Origin: Clarkia xantiana subsp. parviflora
Lineage: Eukaryota; Streptophyta; Magnoliopsida; Myrtales; Onagraceae
Direction of reading: 5' to 3'
DNA: 64,000 nucleotides
Assembly: GCA_036873135.1 (NCBI GenBank)
Contig: JAPTYO010000053.1
Location: 62,001 to 126,000, forward strand
Part shown: positions 1-10,940 of the stretch, in pieces
How positions within the stretch are numbered: the first letter of the stretch is position 1
Layout of the letters: every line of letters starts with the position of its first letter
Translations under genes and position numbers: made by a program
The notes under the pieces: model-generated
The model's input: the letters and a program-made list of their open reading frames with translations, nothing else
Database searches by the model: none
What the model was told of the DNA's origin: nothing

Positions 1-1012
1 TGAACTGGCGCCAACTCACCCGATCCGTCTTGGTCTTGCCTTGAACTTCTCGGTGTTCTACTATGAAATTCTCAACTCTCCAGACCGTGCTTGCAATCTT
101 GCGAAGCAGGTAATTATATTGACTATTTCATTCATTTTATTAAAAGGTTATTGACTGCTTCATTCGTTCTCTCTTTTAAGAAATGGATGAAGCAGTCAAT
201 ATAATTACCTACTTTGCAAGATTGCAAGCAAGATTTCTTAAAAGCAAACTAATCATTTACCTTAAATGTAAATCTTCACTGTTTCACCTGCAACTTTATT
301 GATAATCCTTTGGGTTTAGTAGTATATTAGCCTCCATTTTTGGGTTTTCCTGTTCCATCTATTTTGACAGAGAAAATTTATAGTGAAACTTGGTGAACAT
401 AAATAATTGACATTTGCTAGAAAGTAACTTTTTCACTCTCCTTGAGTTTCACTATAAGTTCTTGTTTTATCTACCTGAATTAATATTCTGAATTTCCAAT
501 ATTGGCTTGTTTGCCTCTGAAGGCATTTGATGAGGCTATCGCTGAACTGGACACATTGGGTGAAGAGTCTTACAAGGACAGTACCCTGATCATGCAACTT
601 CTTAGAGACAACCTCACTCTCTGGACTTCCGACCTTCCGGTGACTCTCTCTCTATCTACTCTCTATCATTACAATGCGTTATCACATATAATTGGTTTAG
701 CGATCATTACAATGCGTTATCACATATAATTGGTTTAGCGATGAATATTGAAGTAGTCATAATATCATTGAAGTTAACTTATTCTAGTGGTTGATACATA
801 TATAGAAATCATGAGTTCTAGTTTCAAATCTACCATATTTTTTGTTGAATTTAAACATTCGTTAGGTAGAAGTTAACTTATTCCAGTAGTAGGGCTCACC
901 CTTTATAAATACTAGATATATTAAATTCTGGGTATGTTCAAATTGGAAACTTTTGCAGGAGGATGGTGGTGATGAGATCAAGGAAGCTTCAAAGCCTGCT
1001 GATGGACAGTAA
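1..1012 (+). CDS. 14-3-3 protein, C-terminal part (5' end outside window)
   Basis: Three exons are visible: 1..109 (open at the window edge), 523..639 and 959..1012, all phase 0 and ending in TAA. They encode 92 residues covering the last helices of a 14-3-3 protein, including [43 protein letters not shown] and an acidic variable tail ending KPADGQ. 14-3-3 proteins are cytosolic and nuclear dimers that bind phosphoserine or phosphothreonine peptides and so control many plant enzymes and signalling proteins. The full family length is about 250-265 residues, so roughly two thirds of the protein lies upstream. The DLPE sequence before the tail suggests the epsilon-type group, but isoform assignment is uncertain. 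The first intron carries an inverted copy of its own 5' splice junction, and the second carries a perfect 38-bp tandem duplication. The gene converges on the DUF2854-like gene. Confidence 0.95.
88..230. repeat. Inverted duplication of an exon/intron junction
   Basis: Bases 88..123 (end of the first visible 14-3-3 exon plus the start of its intron) are repeated in reverse complement at 195..230 with two mismatches in 36. Weaker complementarity continues inward. In the pre-mRNA these arms would form a long hairpin that buries the 5' splice site at 110. Confidence 0.9.
665..740. repeat. Perfect 38-bp tandem duplication
   Basis: Units 665..702 and 703..740 are identical (each starts ATCATTACAATGCG). 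They lie in the last intron of the 14-3-3 gene. Perfect identity implies a recent duplication or an assembly artefact. Confidence 0.95.
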
Positions 1013-1510
1013 GCAACATGGCTGCTTTCGGGTCACTAGCATAGAGCATTGTTATTTAATCAAACTTTGAAGTAGAATGGATTCTGCTTGGTTTGTTGCT
1101 TCTTTTTTAGTGTCAATTTCTGTTCTAGTGATCTATTGTGTTCATTGTGGTTTCTCTGTAACATTTGAAGTTTGAGACTGCTTGAGTTAGTTCTTCAACT
1201 CAATCTAGTACTTTATTACCAACCATTGTTGCCTGAATGATATTTAGGCTTTTATTGATAGCGATTTTTGAATCGCTTTTGTGGGTTTCACCTGAGCCTG
1301 TAATATGTTGACTAAACTAACTTGTTCGGAGCAATTTGAGACTAAAAGACATTCATGATTATTACGGCGCAAAACACTATAAATTAACTATGCATTATGT
1401 TTAGTAGTGTATTGTACGGAGAAGGCAAAACTATGATCAGTATTACACTGAACTGAGAGATTCACATTTACACGATAATTTGTATACATTGAAGAACTGA
1501 ATGAACCTCA

Positions 1511-3512
1511 TTAGGAAGATGCCGCCGCATTTGGAAGTGTATTTGAGATAAGTCTCACTTCATAAAGATCATTCTCTCCCTTGCCTGCAAGTGCAACCAT
1601 TTTACAAACAAAGTTTGTTATCAGTACTGCTTCAGTACACACAGATGAGCTGAACTCTTATCTCTACTTACTATAAGCTTACCAATTTCAGTTGTGATCC
1701 CGGGTCCAAAGAACGAAGTAAACTTGGCCTGCAAGAAACAACCTGATTTAGAACTAGAAATTTTGAAGCAGTGCACCAATTCTTCGAGATTCTGATTTTT
1801 GTTCTGTTCTAAAGTAGAGATATAGCTTAATGAACCTGTCTTTTCTCAAAATCAGACAGCTGAAGAGCTTTTGCCTCGAACTCCAATACCAAGCTGTATT
1901 TACCTTCTCCAATGACCTTTAATTGCAACACATTGTAAATTGATTAGCTGAATCGACCGAAAGTACATATACATACATGTAGATGTTTTTTTTACTTAAG
2001 TCTTACTTCTTCGCGGATCATTTTCAGAATAGGTGCACTTCTTCGTGGGATTCCTCCACCCTAACAGATAATAGTAAAGAGGAGGTAGGTTAATAAGGGG
2101 AAAAACTAGATTTTTCCAAGACAGTGCATGTAAACTCAAGCAAAGCATCAAGAAAGAGACTGATCATACCAAACCATATTGAAAAATTCGCTTCAGTGCC
2201 TCCTCTAAATGCTGCTCATCCCCATAGCGGTATCTCGTGACATCACTCCTGACCTGACCAGAGTCGATGATGTAAATAATAGACGGACATATATGGATTA
2301 ATAAGCTGATAGGGAAGATGGGCTAAGAAGACCAAGTTGTGGAAAGAGGCCGAAAGAGGAAGGCCAAAATAACATATGGGCAGAAAAAGAGTAGTCTTCT
2401 ACTAGTTTGAATGACAAGATCAGATGAGATATCCTCCCAATTTGCATATTTATACACTTTTGGTTCCCCGGTAAATTCTATTCGGCAATCCATTTTTGCA
2501 CAAACCAAAGTCGATAAGCTCAATAGATACAGTTGGCCTTGTACTCGAAAAGCAAATGAAATAGAGAGTTGCATTTGATACTAGAAGAGGATGGAGACTG
2601 TTCTTTACCATTTCAAATCAGAAAGCAAGAATGTTCATTGAGGACCCGAGAAAAGACAAGTACCTGCTTCAAGATCGGTGTGGCGCATGTTTCCCTCAGT
2701 GCATCTGCATCCGCATAAGTCAAACAAGGCACAGGCTTGAGTTCTGCATACTGCAGAACTTTGAATATTAGTTACATAAGAAAATAACCTTGATTCTTCA
2801 TTCAGAGGTTCCTCGAAGAACAGTTCACACTAACTACAGTATATGCTAATTCATCTCACACTACAAACTACAACCAGTCTAATAGCGATGAAATATACAG
2901 CTGAAGCCACGATAACGACAAGAACTTACCTTGAGAGCCATACCAATAATTGCAAGCGGAAAACCGTAAGTTAGCATAATTGCCGACCACTCCGATCCAG
3001 GAAGTATATTGAAGTAAGCTCCAAAGCCATAACTGCATAATCCACGAAACTTTCAACTTCTGCGGCAGCAAAATGAACCCGAAGGTAGAGCGGAAACTTG
3101 AAATTGAAAGGATAAACGAACTCACCTCAATAAGGACACTCCAAGGCCTAATCCAATAACACCAAAGGAGATCTGCAGGAAGCAATTGCTTTGAGAAACG
3201 ACGAGGTAACCTTAATCAAGAAAATCGATGGACCGAAATGTCAATCGCCCTGACCTTGGTGATAGTGATTTCGTTATCGGGAACAACAGACTTCCCGGCG
3301 GCTGACGTAGCCGGAGTGGAATCGGCTGCTTTGGCTGTGAACTGAAGCTTGTGACGGTGGCTAATCGAAACTGATGGCTGGGACCGATGCAGCAAAATCC
3401 GTGGAGCAGACTGAGAGAGCAAGTAGCGGTGGTCGCAGATGCCGAACTTGTGGTCGAGAGTGTAGAGGACAGTATCCAGTCTCGCCGGAGACGGTGCTGC
3501 TTTCGTAAACAT
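1511..3512 (-). CDS. DUF2854-like plastid membrane protein of unknown function
   Basis: Nine exons, in transcript order: 3512..3255, 3172..3126, 3032..2930, 2750..2664, 2253..2170, 2060..2007, 1916..1836, 1728..1683 and 1584..1511. They give 277 residues with all phases consistent. The first ~85 residues are rich in S, A, R and H and look like a chloroplast transit peptide. Two hydrophobic segments follow at about residues 88-108 (FGVIGLGLGVSLL) and 116-135 (IMLTYGFPLAIIGMALK). A soluble C-terminal domain after them contains TPILKQVRSDVTRYRYGDEQ, GGGIPRRSAPIL and FFGPGITTEIG. I associate this layout with the DUF2854 family shared by cyanobacteria and plants, from memory. No biochemical function can be read from the sequence. 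Start at 3512 is the first ATG; a slightly longer frame upstream has no ATG. No other gene is evident between 1013 and 1510. Confidence 0.75.
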
Positions 3513-4566
3513 CGTCACTGTATCTCTAGCTCAGTGAGGGCAGGTAATGAAGGCAGGAGAGAAATGGAGATATTTACAGTTGGAAGAAGAAGAAGATGAA
3601 TGGAGCGAAAATGTTGGTGCGCTCTCAACCGCCAAATTTTGGATGACGTGTTCCTCTTCCATTTGCCTTAACCGGAGTGGAGAACGAACCGACCAGCCAA
3701 ACCGGTTCGCTATGAAGTCAATACAAGACTTATGTTAAATATGTTTAATCCAAATACCAGGGGTGACCAAATGACATTCTTACCATGCTTTATGCTACTT
3801 TTTTTATTGCTTTAAAGGAAAATCTTATAGGAAAATTAACATTAATAATTATGATGCAAATTCTAATCGTTCTTTTAACAATTAAGTCATTCTTAGAAGT
3901 TAGAAGTAAAAATAGCACAAATATGATGCTTGTAAATCATATTAGAAAACTATGTGAGCAAATTACTTGGTTGGATTCGGAATCCATTTAGAACTGGCCT
4001 TTTAAATATGTTTCAGGTATATGTAAACGATTTTAGTATGAATTTGAATAAAATTTCATAAATTAGTATTTTCGAATCTGATTTTAAAATAATCATTTAT
4101 ATAACGTATCATTCGAAACAATTTACTGTATTTTCCTTTGCCAAAAAACCGGTTATATGTAATAATGTTTTTTATGCCAAAATTAAATGATTCTTTACTA
4201 AATTTTTATTAATCATTTATGACAGACGTATAGATGTTTGTTGGTATGTTAATAAAAAAAAATTAAATATTTAATTAATATAATCGGATCCAAACAGATA
4301 CTCAGAATCGATAAGTTCCAAGATAGTTTGTATTAGAAACGATTCTAGTACGGTTATAATGCATTATTTTTTTAGCCATAATCTACTTGCACTCCAAAAG
4401 CGGGCAAATACAATGCATTATAAACAAGGCATTATTCAATACACGAAAAAAGATAATTAAAAAGGAATCCATTATTGCTATTGCTCTGACTGACCAATCA
4501 CCATCCACTAAGACTCCCACTAAGAATAAAGTAAGACGGAAAATAGCCACCGTCTCTACCCTGCAC
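3513..4566. other. Intergenic: upstream of the DUF2854-like gene and downstream of AOC
   Basis: About 1 kb of AT-rich DNA between two minus-strand genes. It should hold the DUF2854-like promoter and the AOC 3' UTR. I see no convincing coding exon, RNA gene or transposon end. Confidence 0.6.
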
Positions 4567-5476
4567 TTAGTCGGTGAAGTTGACTATGGTGGCGCCAGGC
4601 TCGCAGGCCTTCGCGGCGGCGCTCGGCTCAACGGTGGGGCTAGGCTCCACCGCCTTTCCGAGCAGCTCCGCCGGCAGATCCTTGATCCCCTTCAGATTGA
4701 AAGTGTAGAACAGCTTGAACGGGAACACGAGCTGCTGCAGCTTCACCTGCCCATACGCCCCCTCGAAGATGCCCGATCCTCCGGTGACGGCGAGGTACGT
4801 GTCCTCGTACGTCAGGTACTGTCCCTGAACCGCCAGGTGGCCGTAGTCGCCGAAGTAGAAGCTGTATATGGCTTCATAACGGTCTCCTTTCTTCTCCGCC
4901 TTGTTCTGGATCAGAATGCAGATTCCGGCCGTGATGCCGATCCTCTTCTGCAGATCTCCGGTGTAGAGCTGAAAACACAGAGCGAACTCGATCCATCAGA
5001 TCTGGATTGCCGAGAAACATACAGAAACTACATAAAAGTCAAACGAACCTTGTTGCTGAAAGGAACGAGATCGCCGAGAGCATTAACGGCTTTATTCTGG
5101 CTCAATTTGAGAAACGCTGGACTGCCGCGATCTCTTTCGTTGATCTCGTACACACAGAGCTCCTGAACTTTAGCTGTAAAACCTCGAAATCAGCTCATCA
5201 TCCAAATTTTCAAAATCAGTTGCATTAATTAAATTCTTCTGAGATCGTGAACTTACATGGTCTGGAATCATCGGAAGAGGAGGCTACGGAGCTGAAGGAT
5301 CTCCAGAAGTCTTTAGGGAAGCTTCGGAGTTTGAGTTTGGAAAGCGATGAGTGGAGGTTGGCCGATGGAGTTGAGATCTTGAAGGGAAGGAATGGTTTAG
5401 GAGTTGGAGAGTTACTGGAGAGTCTGGATTTGACGGAGAATGGCCTGAGGGCGGAGGAGCTTGAAGCAGCAGCCAT
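4567..5476 (-). CDS. AOC: Allene oxide cyclase, chloroplast precursor
   Basis: Three exons (5476..5257, 5173..5049, 4968..4567) encode 248 residues, the usual length for this family. AOC converts the unstable allene oxide 12,13-EOT to cis-(+)-OPDA in the plastid, the stereospecific step of jasmonate biosynthesis. Residues 1-70 are Ser-rich and act as a transit peptide. The mature barrel begins at [20 protein letters not shown], and its Glu-rich strand holds the catalytic-site Glu known from the Arabidopsis enzymes. Other family signatures are [39 protein letters not shown] and [16 protein letters not shown]; the protein ends VNFTD. The Cys of the ITAGICILI strand, cited as an active-site residue in the family, is present. 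Exon 3 is clearly more GC-rich than its surroundings. A TATA box lies about 100 bp upstream of the ATG. Confidence 0.95.
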
Positions 5477-5577
5477 ATTCTTCTTCTTCTTCGTTGATTA
5501 TTCACCGGCGATTGTTTACAGAGAGCAAGCAGAGGTGGTGGTGATGTGATGTGATGGAGGAGGAATAATAGACTGGC

Positions 5578-5588
5578 TTTATATATAG
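5578..5588 (-). promoter_or_regulatory. Probable TATA box of AOC
   Basis: On the minus strand this reads CTATATATAAA, 102-112 bp upstream of the AOC start codon. That spacing fits a 5' UTR of about 70 nt. Confidence 0.6.
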
Positions 5589-5589
5589 A

Positions 5590-7572
5590 GAGTTAGTTGG
5601 GTTAGAGTGGGAGATTGTAATAATAAGTTGCCAAAAAAATAAAAAATGGCAACAAAAGATTTAGAGTAATTTCTTAATTACTCATTTCCATTAAGATTCA
5701 ACCTTTGGCCAAAAAAAATTAAGATTCAACCCATTTGGCTCACCTAATCTATTTGACTAATATTAAGTCCCAAACATGATTAATTGTTAATTTTTTACTA
5801 TATATATATATTGAATTATTATCTTATATTATTTTGAACCAAAACAATATATAAGGTTAAAAACCTGAACTTTGACACAAATTATTATCTAAACTTTAGT
5901 ATTTAAAAAAAAAACGGATTATTTGAATTTCTAAGTTTTTAGAAAATTGCTACCTCCATTAAAATTTTCATGAAACTGGACATTTAAGGAGTATGTTTTT
6001 ATCACATGTGGTCTTTTAATGTGTACTCAAATTTGATTTAATAATAAATTAAAAGTATTACAATTTACATCAAATTATATTCAATTGAACGTGTTGTGTC
6101 TTCAAATATTTGACGATAATGAACTTTTATTTTTGTAAACTTGCACTCCATCATATTCATATGTTAAATGGACGGTATGATCTAGATTTTATCTCTAAAA
6201 AAAGTTCAACTTGTCTTCTTCTCTAGTGGGGAATCTTTGGTGTTGTTCACATTGATATACATTTATTATTAATATATTAATTATAAGCAAGATCATACCG
6301 TCCATTTTGTTTAACATATGAATAAAGTACATGTGTTAGGCATGTCAACTGAGAATACCCTTTTTTATTTTGGCCAACACAACAATTGCGAATTATGAGC
6401 AGATACAAAAGAATACTAAAATAATGAATGAATGTATTGCCTTTTTCAAACCAAAAAACAATATCCATTATTTTTCCTAAAATTATCTCCAAATTTTAAT
6501 AATATTCAAATGATTTTTCATCCAAAATTAAAATTAGTGAAATTAATTTTTTTTACGAAAAAAGATTCTAAACTTTCATTTACCCAAAGGTTAAATTTGT
6601 ATAAATTACTTGTTGTATTATCGTAAGTTGATTTTGTAGATGTTAATAAATAATTATAATATTTGATAAAAATAATATTTAAGGTTAAGAATCTAATTAC
6701 GCTTCCAACTTTACACAATACTACTTCAGGTTTAAATTGTTGCTAATCGAAGTCCTAAGTTTTGATTTCGTTACTTTTTTACGTTCAGTCCGTTTTTTCT
6801 ATTAAATTTGAAAGAGCTAGATATATGTTTTTTTTTAATCCATGAATATTTATACCAATTAAGTTAAATTGAACCTCAATTTTGCATAAGTTCTTCCATT
6901 TCACTATATGTACTCACTAATTGATATAAGTTAAAGAAAAATAGAAGTGTTATTTTCTCTTCTTAAAATGCTCTTAATGTTGAATTTTATGGAGTCATTA
7001 GACCAAAATCTATCAAAATTAACATATAAAACAGACAGAAAACTAAAAACAACACAACGAAATTTGGAACACCTATTAACAACAATATAAACATAGAACA
7101 ACTAAAAATAACATGATACAAATTTGGAACTGCAATTAGATACTTATTGTCAAAATTATTGAATCTCTATCCTTCACTATACCCAAAATAATCAGAAATA
7201 AATTGGTGATTAAAACACTTTATTATAGAATCTCTCCTTCTACCAAGATGATATTATTGAGACTGTTTAGTTTAGTCTCTCATTCAAAATTAGTATATAT
7301 ATGTCAATAAACTCCAACTGTGTATCAATTGTATCATAAATATAAGATTTGAATGTAATCGTACCTAAAGGAGTCATGTAAAGTAAATCCAGCTACAATA
7401 TCAGATCCGGGACATGTTCATACATGGAAATACTAATCTAACCATATAACTATATCCCAAACAATTCATATATATATATATATATATCTTAAATGTTGAT
7501 AGCTTTTTTTTTCTTCAGTTGGCTCATACAAATTCTACACAATGCATAATTCTCTCAAAATTTTTCCAACTC
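5590..7572. other. Intergenic, AT-rich, with an inverted-repeat element
   Basis: No gene recognised. It contains a foldback pair at 6155..6182 / 6290..6323 and a short (TA)n run near 7468..7488. The remainder is low-complexity AT-rich DNA that includes the AOC upstream region and the cytochrome b561 3' UTR. Confidence 0.55.
6155..6323. repeat. MITE-like element with ~30-bp inverted ends
   Basis: Arm 6155..6182 matches the reverse complement of 6290..6323 except for a 4-nt insertion in the second arm. About 107 bp of unrelated AT-rich sequence lies between. There is no clear target-site duplication, so transposon identity is a guess. Confidence 0.5.
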
Positions 7573-9383
7573 CTAGTTATTGTGTGTACTCAGTGGAAGC
7601 TCAGTGTACTCACCTTTACCGCTTGAAGGTGCAACTACAGTGAGAGTGACCAGACCACCCAACACAACAACCAGGATGCCCAGACAGTTTATTAGCATGG
7701 CTTCCCTGGAGTAGTGAGATATCATGTGGTGTGTTTGGAGGAACGTTGCTTTCTCAAGAAAACCCGTGGCTGCAGTGGCAATGGCGAGGGCGTATATGTA
7801 AATTCCTAAGAATACGTGCCATGGAAGAACTGAAGCTCTTCCATTTCTCGAACCACCCGGGTACCAGAACGTTGTGAACCCAATCGCCCACTGTTAAGAA
7901 TGAAGCATAAGAGGGATATAATATTTGCAGTAGAAATGGCAAGAGTAAGCCAAGAATGTGTTTAATTTAAAGTTAAGAACATATAAACAGTCTAGGTTTG
8001 CCCAATGTTGAAATTTGGTGTCTGAAATTTGAGATGTTAAAATGGCAAGAAATGACAAAGAGTCAGAGAACAAGGTGTTTTAATTTTATGCAGCTTTTGG
8101 GACCATGAAACAAAATTTAGGCATGAGGGGTTTTGAGAAAGACCTGAATGCAGAAGAGGAGCATGCAAGCAATGCCTAACCAGGAATGGAGGCTGTACCA
8201 ATTGTCAACACCCTTTTCGTTATGGAACTTCCATGCAGCCCAAATTCCGATTATGCTGAAGCAGAGTGCAGAAAATTGCAGCGAGAGATGAACGAATTTT
8301 CTCAAGGTCTTTGTTCCTGTGATTGTCTTGTATGCTAGCATGGCTGCATAGTTTAGGGTTTAGGGTTCATCAGATTCAGGAACGAGTATATAATCTAGAA
8401 TTTCACAAATCAGTGGCCATAACAATCACTATTTATAATCATGGAAGCCCACATGAAAAGGAAATATGAATGACAAAACAAACACATTCTTTCTCTTATA
8501 GCCACAAAATAGAAAAGAAGTGAAACGTGGGTTGGTTCATAAAGAGAGACTGGGAAATCCAGAAAGAAGCTCGATAATCTCTAATTGAAGCTAACTGATG
8601 AAATATCATGCCCCTTATCTCCTAATTGTAATCACAGTTGGTGGCTCTATGTTTCAATATGGAATCACAAATACATCTCTATGCTCTGTAAATGAAAAAT
8701 CTCTACCAAATCTCTATACTCACTCTTCTTTAATCTGCTTATCAAATGTAAAGTTTTGGTCCCTGTGTAGAAATCAACCAAATACTTTTTGACAGAAGAG
8801 AACCATGTTTGATTAATTACCTTCACCATTTAGAAGTACTAGGCCAATCACCATTAAAACAGGATGGACCTACAGAGAAAAAGAGGACCACTTTAGTATC
8901 TATATTAATATCACTCTAAGCGGCAAAACCACAAACATTTGAGCTGCATGCATAGGCATAGACCTACACCTCATTGAAAAATCTCCCCCAACTTTAAGAT
9001 TCATGGATGAAAATTTCCATGGAAAAACTATAAACAGCGAAATATTGAACACCTAGCAGTGGAATTAGCATGGATGAGCAATTAGAAGCTAAGAAACTGA
9101 ATGTAACCTAAAAACCAGCTGGTCGAGCTATGAAGTCCAGTCATTGAACCATTCATATCCATCATCAACAGTAATTAACAACTACAAATCGATCCGATAC
9201 AGAACAAGAAGTAGCAAAATCAGAGAATGAGAGTGGTACATTGAAGATAAGAGATTTGTTGTCGGACACTAGGGCCAAACCACCCCGGTAATGGACGCAC
9301 CAGATGAGCACAAGAGCAGCGACAGCCGCTCCGAGCAGCCTGATGATCGGTATCGTCGGAAAGCCTATCACGGGTACCGCCAT
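7573..9383 (-). CDS. CYB561: Cytochrome b561 (ascorbate-dependent transmembrane oxidoreductase)
   Basis: Four exons (9383..9240, 8869..8821, 8343..8144, 7890..7573) encode 236 residues, normal for plant CYB561. The protein is a six-helix di-haem membrane protein that passes electrons from ascorbate across a membrane (tonoplast in characterised plant members) to monodehydroascorbate or Fe(III). The four haem-ligand histidines sit where the family has them: in VHPVLMVIG, KFVHLSLQF, YSLHSWLGIA and LPWHVFLGIYIY. Other family features are WCVHYRGGLAL in helix 1, an ETGF-like turn (AATGFLEKA) and a hydrophilic tail ending ELPLSTHNN. The exon 2/3 junction splits the Ala codon of NGEAMLAYK. The start is the first ATG, giving MAVPVIGFP. 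Confidence 0.93.
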
Positions 9384-10940
9384 TTTGCAGTCAACGATTA
9401 GATTAGATCGGAGAAGGAGAGAGTCAAATGAGAGACGGGGAGACGTTTTACGGTTCCGTATTCGTGTACAGAAATTGAATAGGAGCGGACTCTAGGAAAT
9501 TGCAGTGGATCGATCCATAATTTCTTGAGGACAAGGGAGAGAGAGATGATGGGGAACACGCAGTCCACGTGGCAGTATGGCAGGAGGAGCCATGGTGGAA
9601 TAATGATTCTTTTCTAGGTTTCCCTCTATGCACCACCTCCTATGAACCAATCAGAAAATTAGAAAAAAATGATATCGGTTCCGAGTTCCGACAGTTAACC
9701 TCCGACATGTTCCGATAGTGTGTAATGACAAACGCCCCATAAGTTATGAAAATTACACACATTGCCATTGTTTCAGAGTCGGATCTTGTCGAGATTGAAA
9801 TTTCGGAACGAATTAAGTACACTAAATATGAGCTACTTGAGATCGGCTCAATCGATATTTGAATTTAACACACTAAATTTAGTGTTGAATCGAGCTCTTT
9901 TATACCGAATTGAGTACAAGTTCACTGACACTCGACTCGAGAGACTCGCAATCCTAATCGAGCTCTTTTTTCTTATTCGAACTTGACATAATATATATAT
10001 ATATATATATATTCAATTCAAGTCGAATTCTAGTTCGAGCCAAAAGTCTAATCAAGTTACATTCGAACTCGAACTAAAGTACGTCACTTACAATTTAGTA
10101 GAACAATTTTAAAATTGACGAGCCGAGTCGACCGATACTCGAACTCGGTCGAGCTCAAGCAAAATGAGTCGAGCTTGCCAGATACTCAGCTCAATTTGAT
10201 TACACTTATACCCCTGTATAGAGTATTTTCCTAGTAGACTTGGAATTATGACATACCCAGAATCACTCACCCCTAACCAATACCACGTTTCTCGACTTTG
10301 TACCAAATTGAGTATAAGTTCACTAATATTCGTCTCGAGAAACTTGCAAGCCTAATTGAATTTTTTGCCTATTCGAGTCAAGTTCAAACTCGAGTTAATT
10401 TAAATTTTGCATATTATTATATATATGTATATATTTAAGTCGAGATCTAGTTAGAGCCAATAGTCTAATCTAGTTGCATTTGAACTCAAACTAAAATGTA
10501 CTATTTATGATTTAATATAACAATTTTAAAATTTGTGAGCCGAGTTGAGCCAAACTCGAACTCATCAAGTACAACACCGATTCAAACTTGAAAATTTTAG
10601 GCTCGATCGAGCTCGAGTAAAATGAGTCGATCTCGCCAGAAACTCCACTTTCGATTACACCCCAATATAGAGTATTTTCCTGGTAGACATAGAATTATAG
10701 CGAACTAATTACTTGGACTGAGAGCTAGCTATTCATGCAAAAACCAATTACCAAAGCAGTAGGGTACTTATTCAACAGTTCCTTTCACAGTTCTACAAAA
10801 GAGGGAAGAACATGCATAACATCTAGAGCAAAGAACCCACAGCCTCTTGAGGGCAAAAACATACTAGGTCCTACATATCCCAGAGTATCTCTCCTACCAA
10901 ACCAAATCATCTTTCTCCTTCACTTATCTGTTAGCAGCAC
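9384..10940. other. Intergenic, dominated by a tandem pair of a CTCGAG-rich repeat
   Basis: The 5' end holds the cytochrome b561 promoter region. From about 9895 to 10705 two related repeat copies lie in the same orientation. No coding sequence was found. Confidence 0.7.
9895..10705 (+). repeat. Dispersed CTCGAG-rich repeat, two tandem diverged copies
   Basis: Copy A is about 9895..10247 and copy B about 10290..10705. Each begins near ATTGAGTAYAAGTTCACT, contains an AT dinucleotide tract (around 9989..10013 and 10418..10436) and then GAGCCRAGT/GAGTCGAG motifs. Each ends near GAGTATTTTCCTRGTAGAC. A third copy lies at about 63085..63405. The pattern fits a non-autonomous mobile element or satellite-derived family; class unknown. 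Confidence 0.75.

Noticed and set aside
2323..2574. Open frame inside intron 4 of the DUF2854-like gene
   Set aside because: It lies between two exons that join in phase without it, has no family motif, and begins and ends without fitting splice sites.
4387..5166. Plus-strand 259-codon frame
   Set aside because: It is the reverse complement of AOC exons 2 and 3 plus intron and has no independent family similarity.
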